57,521 nucleotides of DNA from Cyanobium sp. (GTDB lineage Bacteria; Cyanobacteriota; Cyanobacteriia; PCC-6307; Cyanobiaceae), in the NCBI GenBank assembly GCA_014191755.1, contig BJHE01000013.1:1-57521 (forward strand). The letters are read 5' to 3'. A program made the position numbers and the translations under genes. Shown in pieces: positions 45,349-53,602 of this stretch. Position 1 is the first letter of the stretch. The number at the start of each line of letters is the position of its first letter. The notes beneath the pieces were generated by a model that had not been told where the DNA came from, did no database searches, and saw only the letters and a list, made by a program, of their open reading frames with translations.

Positions 45349-46557
45349 TCAGGCTGCCGCCGGAACCTGGGCAGGCCCCGCCGCCGAGAACGGGGTCATC
45401 CCAAGGCCGGTGGCTCCCGGCCCCTGCTCCGCCGCCACCTGGGGCCGCCGCAGCCGGCCAGTGCGGGCGCTCACCTGGCGGCTGCGCTCCTGATAGCGGT
45501 GCACCACGGGAAGGCGCTCGGCGTTGTAGCGGAGCAGGGCGGTCTCCACCCCAGCCCCGTCGCTGGCCTCAGCCGCCAGGGCCACCGCATCTTCAAGGCC
45601 GGCCGTCATCCCCCGGGCCTGGGAGGAACTCATGGCGTGGCCCGCATCCCCCAGCAAGGCCACCCGGCCCGCCACCAAGGTGGGCAGGGGGTCGATGTCG
45701 AATGACCAGTTGGCCACCTGCCGCTGCGGCGGTGTCGCGCGGATCAGGGCCGCCAGATCGGCCGGCAGCTTGGCGAGGCCCTCCTCGGGCACCGGCTCGG
45801 ACAGCAGGCGACGGCGCTCGCTGCGATCGGCGGGCAGCACCTCCTCCTGGAAGAAGCCCCAGTGGGTGAGGGGCACCCCATCGGCATCGGTGCCGAGGTC
45901 AAACACGTTGGCGTACACGCCCCGGCCGCGGGCATAGACAAAGAACTCGCCATCGCGGCAGAAGGAGCCATCGGTCACCACCCCCCGCCAGACCCGATCA
46001 CCCAGGAAATTGAGACTTCGCAGGGGTGCCAGCTGCTGCGCCACCCGCGAATGGAGGCCATCGGCACCGACGAGCAGATCCCCCTGCCAATAGGAGCCGT
46101 CGTCGAAATGGGCCTCCACCCCGGCCGAATCCTGACTCCAGCTCAGCAGGCCCGCCCCGGGGCGGAACACGCCGCGATCCAGCCGAGCGGCTAGGGCCTC
46201 AAGGATGAATCGGCGCTGGATCAGCAGGGAGGGCTGCTCATCGGGTGCTCGTTCCGCCGGGCTGCTCTCGATCAGGTCGCCGCGGAGGTTGCGCACCACA
46301 AAGCGACTCACCGGCAGGCCCGCGGCCAGGATCTCCTCCAGCAGGCCAGGAATGCCGGCGGCGGCGATCGCCTCAACACCGCTGCGCACCAGCAGGATGC
46401 CGCAGCCCTCCGGCCGCAGGTCGGGAGCCCGCTCGCACAGGCACACCTGATGGCCCTGTCGCTGCAGAAGCAGGGCCAGCAACAGGCCGCTGCTGCCGGC
46501 TCCCACGATTGCAACACGACGGGCAGGGGCAACGCGACGGGCAGGAGCCTGGCCCAT
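45349..46557 (-). CDS. FAD-dependent monooxygenase (UbiH/zeaxanthin-epoxidase-like)
   Basis: 402 residues from ATG 46557. VAIVGAGSSGLLLALLLQ (FAD GxGxxG), LLVGADGLHSRVAQQL (DG motif) and VALLGDAGHAMSSSQARGMT (GD motif) define class A flavin monooxygenases. The protein is of the group that includes salicylate hydroxylase and epoxidases. The substrate is unknown. It converges with hisB and is divergent from the small secreted peptide gene, with four 14-bp repeats in the shared upstream region. Confidence 0.87.
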   Translation of the reverse strand: MGQAPARRVAPARRVAIVGAGSSGLLLALLLQRQGHQVCLCERAPDLRPEGCGILLVRSGVEAIAAAGIPGLLEEILAAGLPVSRFVVRNLRGDLIESSPAERAPDEQPSLLIQRRFILEALAARLDRGVFRPGAGLLSWSQDSAGVEAHFDDGSYWQGDLLVGADGLHSRVAQQLAPLRSLNFLGDRVWRGVVTDGSFCRDGEFFVYARGRGVYANVFDLGTDADGVPLTHWGFFQEEVLPADRSERRRLLSEPVPEEGLAKLPADLAALIRATPPQRQVANWSFDIDPLPTLVAGRVALLGDAGHAMSSSQARGMTAGLEDAVALAAEASDGAGVETALLRYNAERLPVVHRYQERSRQVSARTGRLRRPQVAAEQGPGATGLGMTPFSAAGPAQVPAAA

Positions 46558-46614
46558 GGCGAATCCGGCACTGGAGGAATCCGACCATATGGGGTATGCA
46601 GCGCAGGCTGTGTA

Positions 46615-46670
46615 GCGATGACCACGCAGCGAAAACCACGTTGCGAAGATCACGCAGCGAAGATCACGAC
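46615..46670. repeat. Four tandem 14-bp repeats between divergent genes
   Basis: Units GCGATGACCACGCA, GCGAAAACCACGTT, GCGAAGATCACGCA and GCGAAGATCACGAC lie head to tail (consensus GCGAARAYCACGYA). They sit about 58 bases upstream of the FAD monooxygenase start and 52 bases upstream of the secreted peptide start, a good place for operator sites of a regulator. Alternatively they are slippage products. Confidence 0.7.
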
Positions 46671-46721
46671 GACGCCAGGTAGTGCTGCCGCCCCTACATT
46701 GGAAACAGTGATCGGATTACC

Positions 46722-46892
46722 ATGAATCGCTCGATTCTTCTTGCTGCCCTCACCGCCGCCACCTGCCTGCTGAGCGCGCCCGGCAGAGCCGCCCAAGTGC
46801 CCAGCCACCCCTGTGACAGCACTGCCCTGAATCCGCCCTGCGAGCGTCCCATACCGCCCTGCCAACCCAGCCAGGTTCCCTGCCTCCGCTGA
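46722..46892 (+). CDS. Small secreted Pro/Cys-rich peptide
   Basis: 56 residues. Signal peptide MNRSILLAALTAATCLLSAP with cleavage near GRAA-Q; the mature ~33 residues contain four cysteines spaced C-x8-C-x6-C-x6-C in a Pro-rich context (HPC, PPC, PPC, VPC). Two internal disulfides would fit. I know no family. It starts 165 bases upstream of the divergent monooxygenase start and is followed at 16 bases by a strong hairpin, so it looks like a genuine single-gene unit. No ribosome binding site stands out. Confidence 0.65.
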   Translation: MNRSILLAALTAATCLLSAPGRAAQVPSHPCDSTALNPPCERPIPPCQPSQVPCLR

Positions 46893-46907
46893 AGTCTGCG
46901 CCTAGGA

Positions 46908-46945
46908 AGCCTCGAACCACCACATCCGCCAATCGGTTCGAGGCT
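46908..46945 (+). terminator. 11-bp perfect hairpin downstream of the small peptide gene
   Basis: AGCCTCGAACC (46908-46918) pairs with GGTTCGAGGCT (46935-46945) around 16 bases, 16 bases after the peptide's stop. No strong U-tract follows. Likely terminator or mRNA-stabilising structure in a convergent gap. Confidence 0.5.
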
Positions 46946-47065
46946 CCAGGTCTCTCCTCCGCTACCCACACCCGGTCACGGCCCCCAGAGCTGATCCCCC
47001 GGCGGTCGCTCATCGATCCGGGAGAGGGCCGGGAGATCTGGATCGGCCGATCAGACAAGCGACCC

Positions 47066-48838
47066 CTAGCCCAGGAAGGTCCGGGCCACGGCATCGCCCA
47101 CCTTGAGACCCACGTTGAAGGAATCCAGGCAAGCCTCGCGGATGTGCACACCGCCATAGACGCGGCTGACCGCATCCTCCAGGCCGGCCTCATAGAAGCT
47201 GTTGGGCCTCACCGCCACGGTGCTCAGATCCCCCAGGCTGCCGGGAGCGATCCGGCCGTCAAAGGAACGCTCCACACCCGGCACTTCCACCGAGCGGGCC
47301 GAGAACACCACGTTGTCACCGAAGAACTGGGTCATCACGCTGGCGAAGGCCCCGCCCATCACCGAGTGACCCGAGAGGAAATCAGGGAAGGGCGGCGACT
47401 GAACGCCATTGATTGAGGAGAGCAGCGACTGCCATTGGCTGTCGCGCACGGTGGAGGCCACCCCATCGGTGTCGGAGAAGGCGCCGGTGAGCAGATCGGC
47501 GGGGCGGGGCTGCACATTGCTGTATTTCTCTTTCCAGGCACAGATCACCGCGTCCGCCATGGCGATGCTCAGGCAGGAGATCAGCCTGGCATTGGTTTCG
47601 AGGCTGCTGTTCTTTTGGGCCGCCACATCCATGGCGATGTCAATAAGTTGGCCATAGGGGCGGAAGGTGTCCGGTCGGTCGTAGGCCCAGAAATAGGCGA
47701 TCTCGGTTTGGTCCGCGGTGCGCTGGATCGAGGTCACCGCTGTGCTGGCCAGACCACCCAACTGGCGCACCTCGTTCAGCTGGGTCGCGTAAGCGTCGAG
47801 GTCGACATCTGGCCGGGACTGGAGGCCGTTGGATTGGTAGGCATCTGGACCGCTGATCACCCAGGGGGTCACCGATCCCCAGTTGGCGCCGAGGGCCACG
47901 CCGGCGGTGGGACCTGAGGTGGCCGGCATCCACACATATCCCGGCAACCCATTGGCGGGTGGGGTGTAGGGGGTGTTGTTGTTGTAGCCATCGCTGGCGC
48001 GCGAGGCGCGCACCTGATCCGCCAGGCCGGCCCCGAAGGCCAGGCCCGCCTGGATGCCCTGATTCGAGCCGTTGAGCTCAGCCAGGGATTTAGACAGCTG
48101 GGCCTGGATTATGTCGGATTCCCCTGGCAGCTCCAGGGCCAGGATCCGCTGGGCGGCCCCCACGACCGCGGCCTGGCGGCTGGCGCCGCTGGGAGCCATG
48201 AGATCGAAGCGGTAAGGGTTCACCGTGTTGCCAAAGGCGGCCACCGCATCGAGCATGGCGGTGGAGAGCATGGCCATCAGCCGGGTGCCGGTGGTGGGTG
48301 GCACACCGGGTTTGCCGTAGCTGCCTGCCGATTGGATCGCGTTGAGGGCACAGCTGATCCAAGTGAGGATCACATCGCTGCCGCGACCATTGACCAGCTC
48401 CACGCTTTGATTGTTGGCCGGGTTGACGTCTACCACCCCGGTAGGGGACTCGACGCGGGCGATCAGGTAGTAGGAGCCATCGGCCACGGCCTGGTCGGCG
48501 GTGGCGAACTTGAACTTCAGCACCTTGTCGGAGTTGGCCTTGAGCTTCACCTGACGGCGTACTAAAAGGCTGTCGTCAGTGCCGAAGCGGCCATCGGTGG
48601 AGAGGTAGAGGGATACCCACACCAGTTGACCGGAAGCGGCATTCCCCGCTGCAGGTGAATAGTCGTCATCGCCGTCATCGTCATCGTCATCGTCATCGTC
48701 CTGGCCAGACTGGCAATCCTCGGAACAGGAGAGCGGCCCATCGCTGGCCCGCAGCCGCAGCTGGGCCAGGCCAGACCCCCCACTGGCCTTGATGGAGGCG
48801 GCGCGAAGAATATCGAGATCGATCGAAAAGTCAGCCAT
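47066..48838 (-). CDS. Vanadium-dependent haloperoxidase-like protein with CARDB-like N-terminus
   Basis: 590 residues from ATG 48838. An N-terminal region includes nine consecutive Asp plus more (47-59, between two Cys), then a CARDB-like beta segment (about 80-165). The C-terminal PAP2/haloperoxidase domain has WKEKYSNVQPRP (Lys and Arg of the vanadate pocket), PDFLSGHSVMGGAF (SGH acid-base His, about residue 489) and SRVYGGVHIREAC (Arg and the vanadate-ligating His, about 564). Such enzymes oxidise halides with H2O2, outside the cell in some cyanobacteria. No signal peptide is seen. The Asp run is encoded by a hexanucleotide repeat. Confidence 0.87.
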   Translation of the reverse strand: MADFSIDLDILRAASIKASGGSGLAQLRLRASDGPLSCSEDCQSGQDDDDDDDDDGDDDYSPAAGNAASGQLVWVSLYLSTDGRFGTDDSLLVRRQVKLKANSDKVLKFKFATADQAVADGSYYLIARVESPTGVVDVNPANNQSVELVNGRGSDVILTWISCALNAIQSAGSYGKPGVPPTTGTRLMAMLSTAMLDAVAAFGNTVNPYRFDLMAPSGASRQAAVVGAAQRILALELPGESDIIQAQLSKSLAELNGSNQGIQAGLAFGAGLADQVRASRASDGYNNNTPYTPPANGLPGYVWMPATSGPTAGVALGANWGSVTPWVISGPDAYQSNGLQSRPDVDLDAYATQLNEVRQLGGLASTAVTSIQRTADQTEIAYFWAYDRPDTFRPYGQLIDIAMDVAAQKNSSLETNARLISCLSIAMADAVICAWKEKYSNVQPRPADLLTGAFSDTDGVASTVRDSQWQSLLSSINGVQSPPFPDFLSGHSVMGGAFASVMTQFFGDNVVFSARSVEVPGVERSFDGRIAPGSLGDLSTVAVRPNSFYEAGLEDAVSRVYGGVHIREACLDSFNVGLKVGDAVARTFLG

Positions 48839-49234
48839 AGTGATAGCGCGGAAGGACAGGAGATGTTGGCGGTGCAGATAGGACAAACCGAGGCCTTCGT
48901 GGCCTTTGATCTTCAACAACTCAAACCAATAGGGGGCGGTAGCTCACACGACTTGGAAAAACTTTTACGGAGTCCATGCATCGCAACTGCAGCAACTTTA
49001 CCACAATCTTCTGCTGATTCACAGCAGTAACGCAGCGTCAACGGCCCAGATTTTGGGAATGAAAAACAACAGCTCACCTACACCTTGCACACATGCTGAG
49101 CAGCAATTCGCCAAGCCGGCGCCAGGCAGCCCCGCTGCTGACCACTGCAACGGCTGCCGCCATGCTTCATAATCCTTAACAGCACAAGCCTGCGGTGTCT
49201 TGCCCCGCCCACAGGTCCTTCCCCACCGCACACC
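48839..49234. other. Divergent promoter region, haloperoxidase/carotenoid oxygenase
   Basis: About 395 bases without a recognisable gene. A CATAAT-like -10 candidate lies near 49168 on the + strand for the oxygenase; no convincing -35 was found. Confidence 0.45.
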
Positions 49235-50860
49235 ATGACCATCGCCTCCGGCCGCCAGCAGGTCTCCAGTGCCGATGGCAGGGGAGCCTCAGCGGCAACA
49301 CCCGCGCAGACTGCCGAACCCAGCCTCCGCTACAACCGCGCCGACTGGGCCAGCGGCTTCCGCAACGTGGGCCAGGAACTGAGCAACGTTGCGCTGAAGG
49401 CCAACAAAGGCACCATCCCGGCCGACCTCAAGGGCACCCTCTACCGCAACGGTCCCGGTCGGCTAGAGCGTGGCGGCCATTGGGTGCATCACCCCTTTGA
49501 TGGCGACGGCATGATCACCGCCCTGCGCTTCGAAGCTGGCGGGCTGAACCTCACCAACCGCTTCGTGCGTACCGAGGGCTGGCTGGCCGAGGAGAAGGCC
49601 GGCAAACCTCTCTATCGCGGCGTGTTCGGCACCCAGAAGCCCGGCGGCCTGCTCGCCAACGCCTTCGATGTGCGGCTCAAGAACATCGCCAACACCCATG
49701 TGGTCAGGCTCGGCGATCAGCTGCTGGCCCTGTGGGAGGCCAGTTCCCCCCACGCCCTCGATCCCGAGACCCTCGACACCAAAGGCATCTCCCTGCTGGA
49801 TGGCGTGCTCAAGGCCGGCGAAGCCTTCAGTGCCCATCCCCGCTTCGATCCGGGCCACCACGGCGAGGAGCGCATGGTGACCTTCGGGGTGAAGAGCGGC
49901 CCGCGCAGCACGATTCGGCTGATGGAATTCGCTGTGGCCGACGACCCTGTCAGCGGCGTCAAGGCCGGCCAGCTGCTGTGCGAGCGCTCCGATAGCTTCG
50001 GCGGCTTCGCCTTCCTGCACGACTTCGCGATCACCCCCAACTGGGCGGTGTTCCTGCAGAACGCGATCGCCTTCAACCCGCTGCCCTTCCTGCTCGGCCA
50101 GAAGGGCGCCGCCCAGTGCCTGGCCTCCAAGCCCGGTGGCCAGGCCCAGTTCTGGCTGATCCCGCGCGACTCGGGCGCCTATGCCGGCCAGCCGCCACGG
50201 ATCGTGCCGGCCCCCGAGGGCTTCGTGTTCCACCACCTCAATGCCTGGGAGGAGGCGAGCGACGCCCCTGAAGGCAGCAACAACCCCCAGGAAGCAGCCG
50301 CTCCGGCCACGCCCGCTCCGATCGTGGTGGAGAGCATCTTCTACGCCGATTTCCCCTCAATCGGCCCCGACACCGACTTCCGCACGATCGACTTCGACCT
50401 GATCCCGGAAGGGCTTCTGGAGCGCTGCAGGATCGATCTGGCCACGGGCACGGTGGGCACCGAGCGCCTCAGCGAGCGCTGCTGCGAATTCGCCATGGTG
50501 AATCCCCGCCGCGAGGGCCTCAGCTGCCGCTACGGCTGGATGGCCGTAGCCGAGCGCGAAACCGGCAACGACCCGCTCCAGGCGATCAAGAAGCTGGATC
50601 TTGTCAGCTGCGAACGCAGGGTGTGGAGCGCCGCGCCAAGGGGCTTCGTGAGCGAACCGGTGATGGTGCCGCGTTCTATGCCCGTCGGCAGCCCGGAACC
50701 CGCCGAGGACGACGGCTGGGTGCTGTGCATGGTGTGGAACGGCGCCCGCTGCGCCAGCGATCTGGTGATCCTCGATGCGGCCTCCATGGAGGAGCTGGCG
50801 GTGGTGGAGCTGCCGCTGGCGATCCCCTATGGGCTGCACGGGAGTTTTGTGGAGGGGTGA
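49235..50860 (+). CDS. Carotenoid cleavage oxygenase (apocarotenoid oxygenase type)
   Basis: 541 residues. Seven-bladed propeller family with the four Fe(II)-binding histidines visible in NTHVVRLGD, SAHPRFDP, FLHDFAIT and YGLHGSF (at the C-terminus). FHHLNAWEE and FPSIGPDTDFR are additional family marks (the second is where RPE65-like enzymes place second-shell Glu/Asp). It resembles Synechocystis apocarotenoid-15,15'-oxygenase, which makes retinal from apocarotenals (established). An Ala/Pro/Glu-rich low-complexity insert lies about 340-364. The cytochrome P450 of possible CYP120 type elsewhere in the window could use its product. Confidence 0.92.
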   Translation: MTIASGRQQVSSADGRGASAATPAQTAEPSLRYNRADWASGFRNVGQELSNVALKANKGTIPADLKGTLYRNGPGRLERGGHWVHHPFDGDGMITALRFEAGGLNLTNRFVRTEGWLAEEKAGKPLYRGVFGTQKPGGLLANAFDVRLKNIANTHVVRLGDQLLALWEASSPHALDPETLDTKGISLLDGVLKAGEAFSAHPRFDPGHHGEERMVTFGVKSGPRSTIRLMEFAVADDPVSGVKAGQLLCERSDSFGGFAFLHDFAITPNWAVFLQNAIAFNPLPFLLGQKGAAQCLASKPGGQAQFWLIPRDSGAYAGQPPRIVPAPEGFVFHHLNAWEEASDAPEGSNNPQEAAAPATPAPIVVESIFYADFPSIGPDTDFRTIDFDLIPEGLLERCRIDLATGTVGTERLSERCCEFAMVNPRREGLSCRYGWMAVAERETGNDPLQAIKKLDLVSCERRVWSAAPRGFVSEPVMVPRSMPVGSPEPAEDDGWVLCMVWNGARCASDLVILDAASMEELAVVELPLAIPYGLHGSFVEG

Positions 50861-50876
50861 GGGGGGCTGGTGGGGT

Positions 50877-51050
50877 TCAGCCCGCCCAGATCTCCACCGC
50901 CCGCTCCGCCGGAATCAACAGTCAGCCGAGCCGGGCGCCGTTGCGCTGATAGGCGGCCATTTTCTGGCGCAGGGCAGTGAGGCTGCGGGGGCCTTCGTCA
51001 CTGGGGCTTGCACCACTGGTGCTAGCAAACTCCACCACCAGATCGGGGCA
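50877..51050 (-). pseudogene. Uma2-family endonuclease, C-terminal fragment
   Basis: Minus strand reads CPDLVVEFASTSGASPSDEG, PRSLTALRQKMAAYQRNGAR, LG, then TGA where relatives have Trp, then LLIPAERAVEIWAG and a stop. This is the C-terminal third of Uma2 (DUF820) nucleases (PDLVVE, NGARLGW). The rest is missing. A second fragment lies at 53376-53481. Confidence 0.7.
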
Positions 51051-51676
51051 GAGCGGGCCGCAGGCTGCTGCTGTGGAGGAGCGGCAGGGTGATCGACCCA
51101 TACGGCTGCTCCGGGCTCAGCAGCCCAGGGCAAGCCGGCTGGGAGGAGGGCGGCGCCTGGGGACTGGCTGGGGCGAGCATGGGCCAGGCGAGTGCGGGGT
51201 TTCAGGCTAAGGGCGATGCCCCCGCCAACAATCATCCGCGGATCGCAACGTACAAAACACCCGATTGAATGGGCTGCGCGCCGTGGCCTTCAGGCTGCGA
51301 TCCGCTCGGCCAGGTGTCGCCGCTGCGCCAAGCCGCTGGTGCTGAAGGCTTAAGGAGGCAAGGCGGTGCGACTGTGGCGCCAACCCGCTCGCGTAGCTGA
51401 CGACCACATGCAGGGACTCATGGAGCTTCTCAATAACCTCCTCAGGGGCGGTTCTTCCTGACGAGGCCCATACCGCCGCAGTCCTCCCATGACCGGGACC
51501 GGAGTTGCTCGGAGATTCCCATAGCATTCAGGATTACTAACCCCGGAAAAATTAATGAAAAATTCGATGCTGTAAATAATTCCTTTGAGTTAAGGGGGTG
51601 TGGATTGCCTTTTTCGATTACCTTGCAATCACCTCGTCAAAACCGAGGAACGCTTTCACGCCATCGCGAATTAGCA
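51051..51676. other. Intergenic stretch before the first PEP-CTERM paralog
   Basis: No intact gene. From about 51260 it is similar to 54505-55114, upstream of the second paralog (for example the shared ACCGCCGCAGTCC and AAAGTTAATGAA/AAATTAATGAA blocks). Local AT-richness at 51530-51610 probably marks a promoter. Confidence 0.5.
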
Positions 51677-52339
51677 ATGCTCAACATCTCTCGCTTCTCA
51701 AGCCCATCCATCAGCGCCATGGGTAGCAACTGCCATCCCCGCCGCTGCAGCGCGTCCCTCCTCAAGTCAGCCCTTGCTGCCCTCGTGGGCGTCGGCATCA
51801 GCAGCGTCGGACTGACGGCCGGTGAAGCCCAAGCACTTACGGTGACTGTCGGCGGCCAGCAGTGGGATGTGACTACATTCACCGGCAGCTACAACGACAA
51901 CACGGGCAAATTCAAAACTCCCAACAACGGAGGCGTCATGCCTTGGTGGGGGCAAGTTACTGTTGCAGCTGCTTGGGCTGACGCGCTGGGCTGGGCCCTC
52001 GGAGACCCCAACACGGGTCAGTGGGATTCCCCAGAAAACCTACGGGCCGGCCCTGCCTTTGGCTGGTCCATTGGCAATCATCCGATTACCGGTGATGAGG
52101 TTATCTATACGCAGTATGTCTTTGCCGAACCGGCATCGACCTACCCTGGCTATTCGGTTTCACCCAGTAATATGGGCGATCTTCGATCTCGCTCCACGAT
52201 CACCTGGGCCCAGGCCACTGCCCGCGTCCCAGGCCCCCTGCCTGCCCTTGGCGCCGCCGCAGCCTTCGGCTTCAGCCGCAAGTTGAGGAAGCGCATCAAA
52301 GGTAGCGCCAACGCCGTTTCCAGCAGCTACAGCCTCTGA
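51677..52339 (+). CDS. PEP-CTERM-like secreted protein, paralog A
   Basis: 220 residues from ATG 51677, chosen by homology with paralog B (both MLN...). An N-terminal region with a hydrophobic LKSALAALVGVGISSVGLTA signal and cleavage near AQA-L, a ~120-residue mature domain containing VTTFTGSYNDNTGKF and MPWWGQV, and a C-terminal tripartite tail: VPGPLPALGAAAAFGF followed by SRKLRKRIK. The tail is a PEP-CTERM-type sorting signal variant common in cyanobacteria (Pro-rich motif, hydrophobic helix, basic end), normally recognised by an exosortase; none is in this window. Function unknown. Confidence 0.75.
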   Translation: MLNISRFSSPSISAMGSNCHPRRCSASLLKSALAALVGVGISSVGLTAGEAQALTVTVGGQQWDVTTFTGSYNDNTGKFKTPNNGGVMPWWGQVTVAAAWADALGWALGDPNTGQWDSPENLRAGPAFGWSIGNHPITGDEVIYTQYVFAEPASTYPGYSVSPSNMGDLRSRSTITWAQATARVPGPLPALGAAAAFGFSRKLRKRIKGSANAVSSSYSL

Positions 52340-52410
52340 TCCGATACCTGGCACCTTTTGCATCTGCCAGAGCCTTAGTGGCCTTGCGCAGTTTTCAATT
52401 TTGAATCCCC

Positions 52411-52442
52411 AGCCAGCGGGCGGCTTTTAGCCACCGCTGGCT
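52411..52442 (+). terminator. Hairpin after paralog A, conserved in the duplication
   Basis: AGCCAGCGG (52411-52419) pairs with CCGCTGGCT (52434-52442), loop GCGGCTTTTAGCCA. A related but imperfect hairpin follows paralog B (about 55785-55813), so the element predates the duplication. No U-tract. Confidence 0.4.
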
Positions 52443-52608
52443 ATCAATTAGCCCGCTTGCTGCAGCTGTTTGGTGCATAGTACATTTGCATCTTTCTTCC
52501 TTTTCCATCTGCAGTTGCTGCAACTATTTCCGGTTCTTGCTAACAAACCCGGCCCATAGGGTCGGCGCCGGAGCGGCACCATCAGGAGGCGTAGCGAGCA
52601 AACCGCCA

Positions 52609-53028
52609 TCACCACAGGCTGCGCACGGGTCCATAGGAGCGGATTTTGCTGTCGGCGCTGAGCAGGGGAATCGCCAACTCGCGGGCCTGGGCCACCAGAA
52701 AACGATCGGCAGGATCGGCGTGGAACGGCTCCGGCAGGCGGGTGGCTGCCACGGCCACGGTGGGATCCAGGGCCAGCAACCGCACCGCCGGATGGGAGGC
52801 CAGCAACGCCAACCAGCGCTCCACATCGAGGCTGAGGGCAAGCCGTCCGCGGTTCACCAGCATCGCCACTTCCCAGCAGCTGATGGCGGACACCAGCAGC
52901 CCTGGTGAACCGCCCGGCTGGCCGGCGCTCTCGATCGCTGCATCGATGGCGGCCAGGGCAGTCGCTGAAAGCCGCTGGCGATCCCCGTTCGCCCACCAGA
53001 TCAGCACATGGGTGTCGAGCAGGATCAC
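52609..53028 (-). CDS. vapC: PIN-domain toxin, VapC type
   Basis: 139 residues. ILLDTHVLIWWANGD (first Asp), ISCWEVAMLV (Glu), HADPADRFLVAQA (Asp pair) and LLSADSKI (final Asp) complete the PIN active site. The GTG start overlaps the Phd-type antitoxin stop (GTGA). Intact by inspection. Confidence 0.9.
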   Translation of the reverse strand: MILLDTHVLIWWANGDRQRLSATALAAIDAAIESAGQPGGSPGLLVSAISCWEVAMLVNRGRLALSLDVERWLALLASHPAVRLLALDPTVAVAATRLPEPFHADPADRFLVAQARELAIPLLSADSKIRSYGPVRSLW

Positions 53029-53297
53029 GCCAGGGCTTCCCAGTCGTTCTCGCCCACGGGCACGAACGGGTCGTCGAAGCGCAGCACCGAGCCGCGCAGC
53101 TCCTCCAGGGGGTTGGCGTCGGGCCGGGCCGGGCGATAGGGGCGCACCTCCAGGGTGGGTCTGCCGTGATCGGTAATCACAAGCGGTTCACCGCTGGCCT
53201 CCACCTGGCGGAACAGCTCCAGGGCCTGGGCCTTGAAGCGGGATTTCGAGACCTGCTGCGGAGATCCTGGCGGCAGCGGCCCGGACGGGAGATCCAT
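53025..53297 (-). CDS. Phd/YefM-type antitoxin
   Basis: 90 residues. VSKSRFKAQALELFRQVEAS, GEPLVITDHGRPTLEVRPY is the Phd/YefM DNA-binding fold, followed by an acidic toxin-binding tail (LRFDDPFVPVGEND). It starts 13 bases from a perfect 14-bp palindrome, a likely operator. It forms a two-gene unit with the VapC at 52609. Confidence 0.88.
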   Translation of the reverse strand: MDLPSGPLPPGSPQQVSKSRFKAQALELFRQVEASGEPLVITDHGRPTLEVRPYRPARPDANPLEELRGSVLRFDDPFVPVGENDWEALA

Positions 53298-53309
53298 TGC
53301 AACTCTAAA

Positions 53310-53323
53310 ATGACCATGGTCAT
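53310..53323. promoter_or_regulatory. Palindromic operator of the Phd/VapC module
   Basis: ATGACCATGGTCAT is a perfect 14-bp palindrome centred about 20 bases upstream of the Phd-type start. Antitoxins of this class bind palindromes near their promoters (established), so autoregulation is the natural reading. Confidence 0.55.
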
Positions 53324-53375
53324 AAGACTAGGTCAGATCAGCGGCCGCTGAGGCCCGCTTCTGCGTCCAGCCCCC

Positions 53376-53481
53376 TCAGTCCGCCCAGATCTCCTCCAGA
53401 TCCACACCGCCAGTGCGGGGAAGTGGGAATCGGCGCCGAGCCGGGCGCCGTTGCGCTGGTAGACGGCTATTTCTGGCGCAG
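53376..53481 (-). pseudogene. Uma2-family endonuclease, tail fragment
   Basis: Minus strand reads LRQK, a stop (TAG), then AVYQRNGARLGADSHFPALAV and, after a frameshift, DLEEIWAD and the stop codon. Compared with Uma2 relatives the middle strand region between ARLG and the final EIW is deleted. Confidence 0.6.
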
Positions 53482-53565
53482 CAGGGAGATGCCAGCAGGT
53501 AGCCGCGGCTGGTGGCCACGGGAGTTTTGGGTCAGCTCTCAGCGAAGGACCAAGCTCTAGCATTT

Positions 53566-53597
53566 AAGCTAGCTTGAATAGGATTAAGGCTAGCTAG
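53566..53597. promoter_or_regulatory. GCTAGC repeats upstream of the second Phd/VapC module
   Basis: AAGCTAGCTT (53566-53575, palindrome) and CTAGCTAG (53590-53597, palindrome) share GCTAGC cores 21 bases apart, two helical turns, just ahead of the antitoxin start at 53603. Probable autoregulatory operators. Confidence 0.5.
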
Positions 53598-53602
53598 TTT
53601 CG

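Larger units (their letters stand above)
51421..52520. repeat. Segmental duplication, copy A
   Basis: About 1.1 kb that includes the PEP-CTERM-like gene plus upstream and downstream noncoding sequence is homologous, with many substitutions, to 54861-55900. Shared blocks occur before the genes, in the coding ends and after the genes (GCCACCGCTGGCTATC). Confidence 0.7.
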
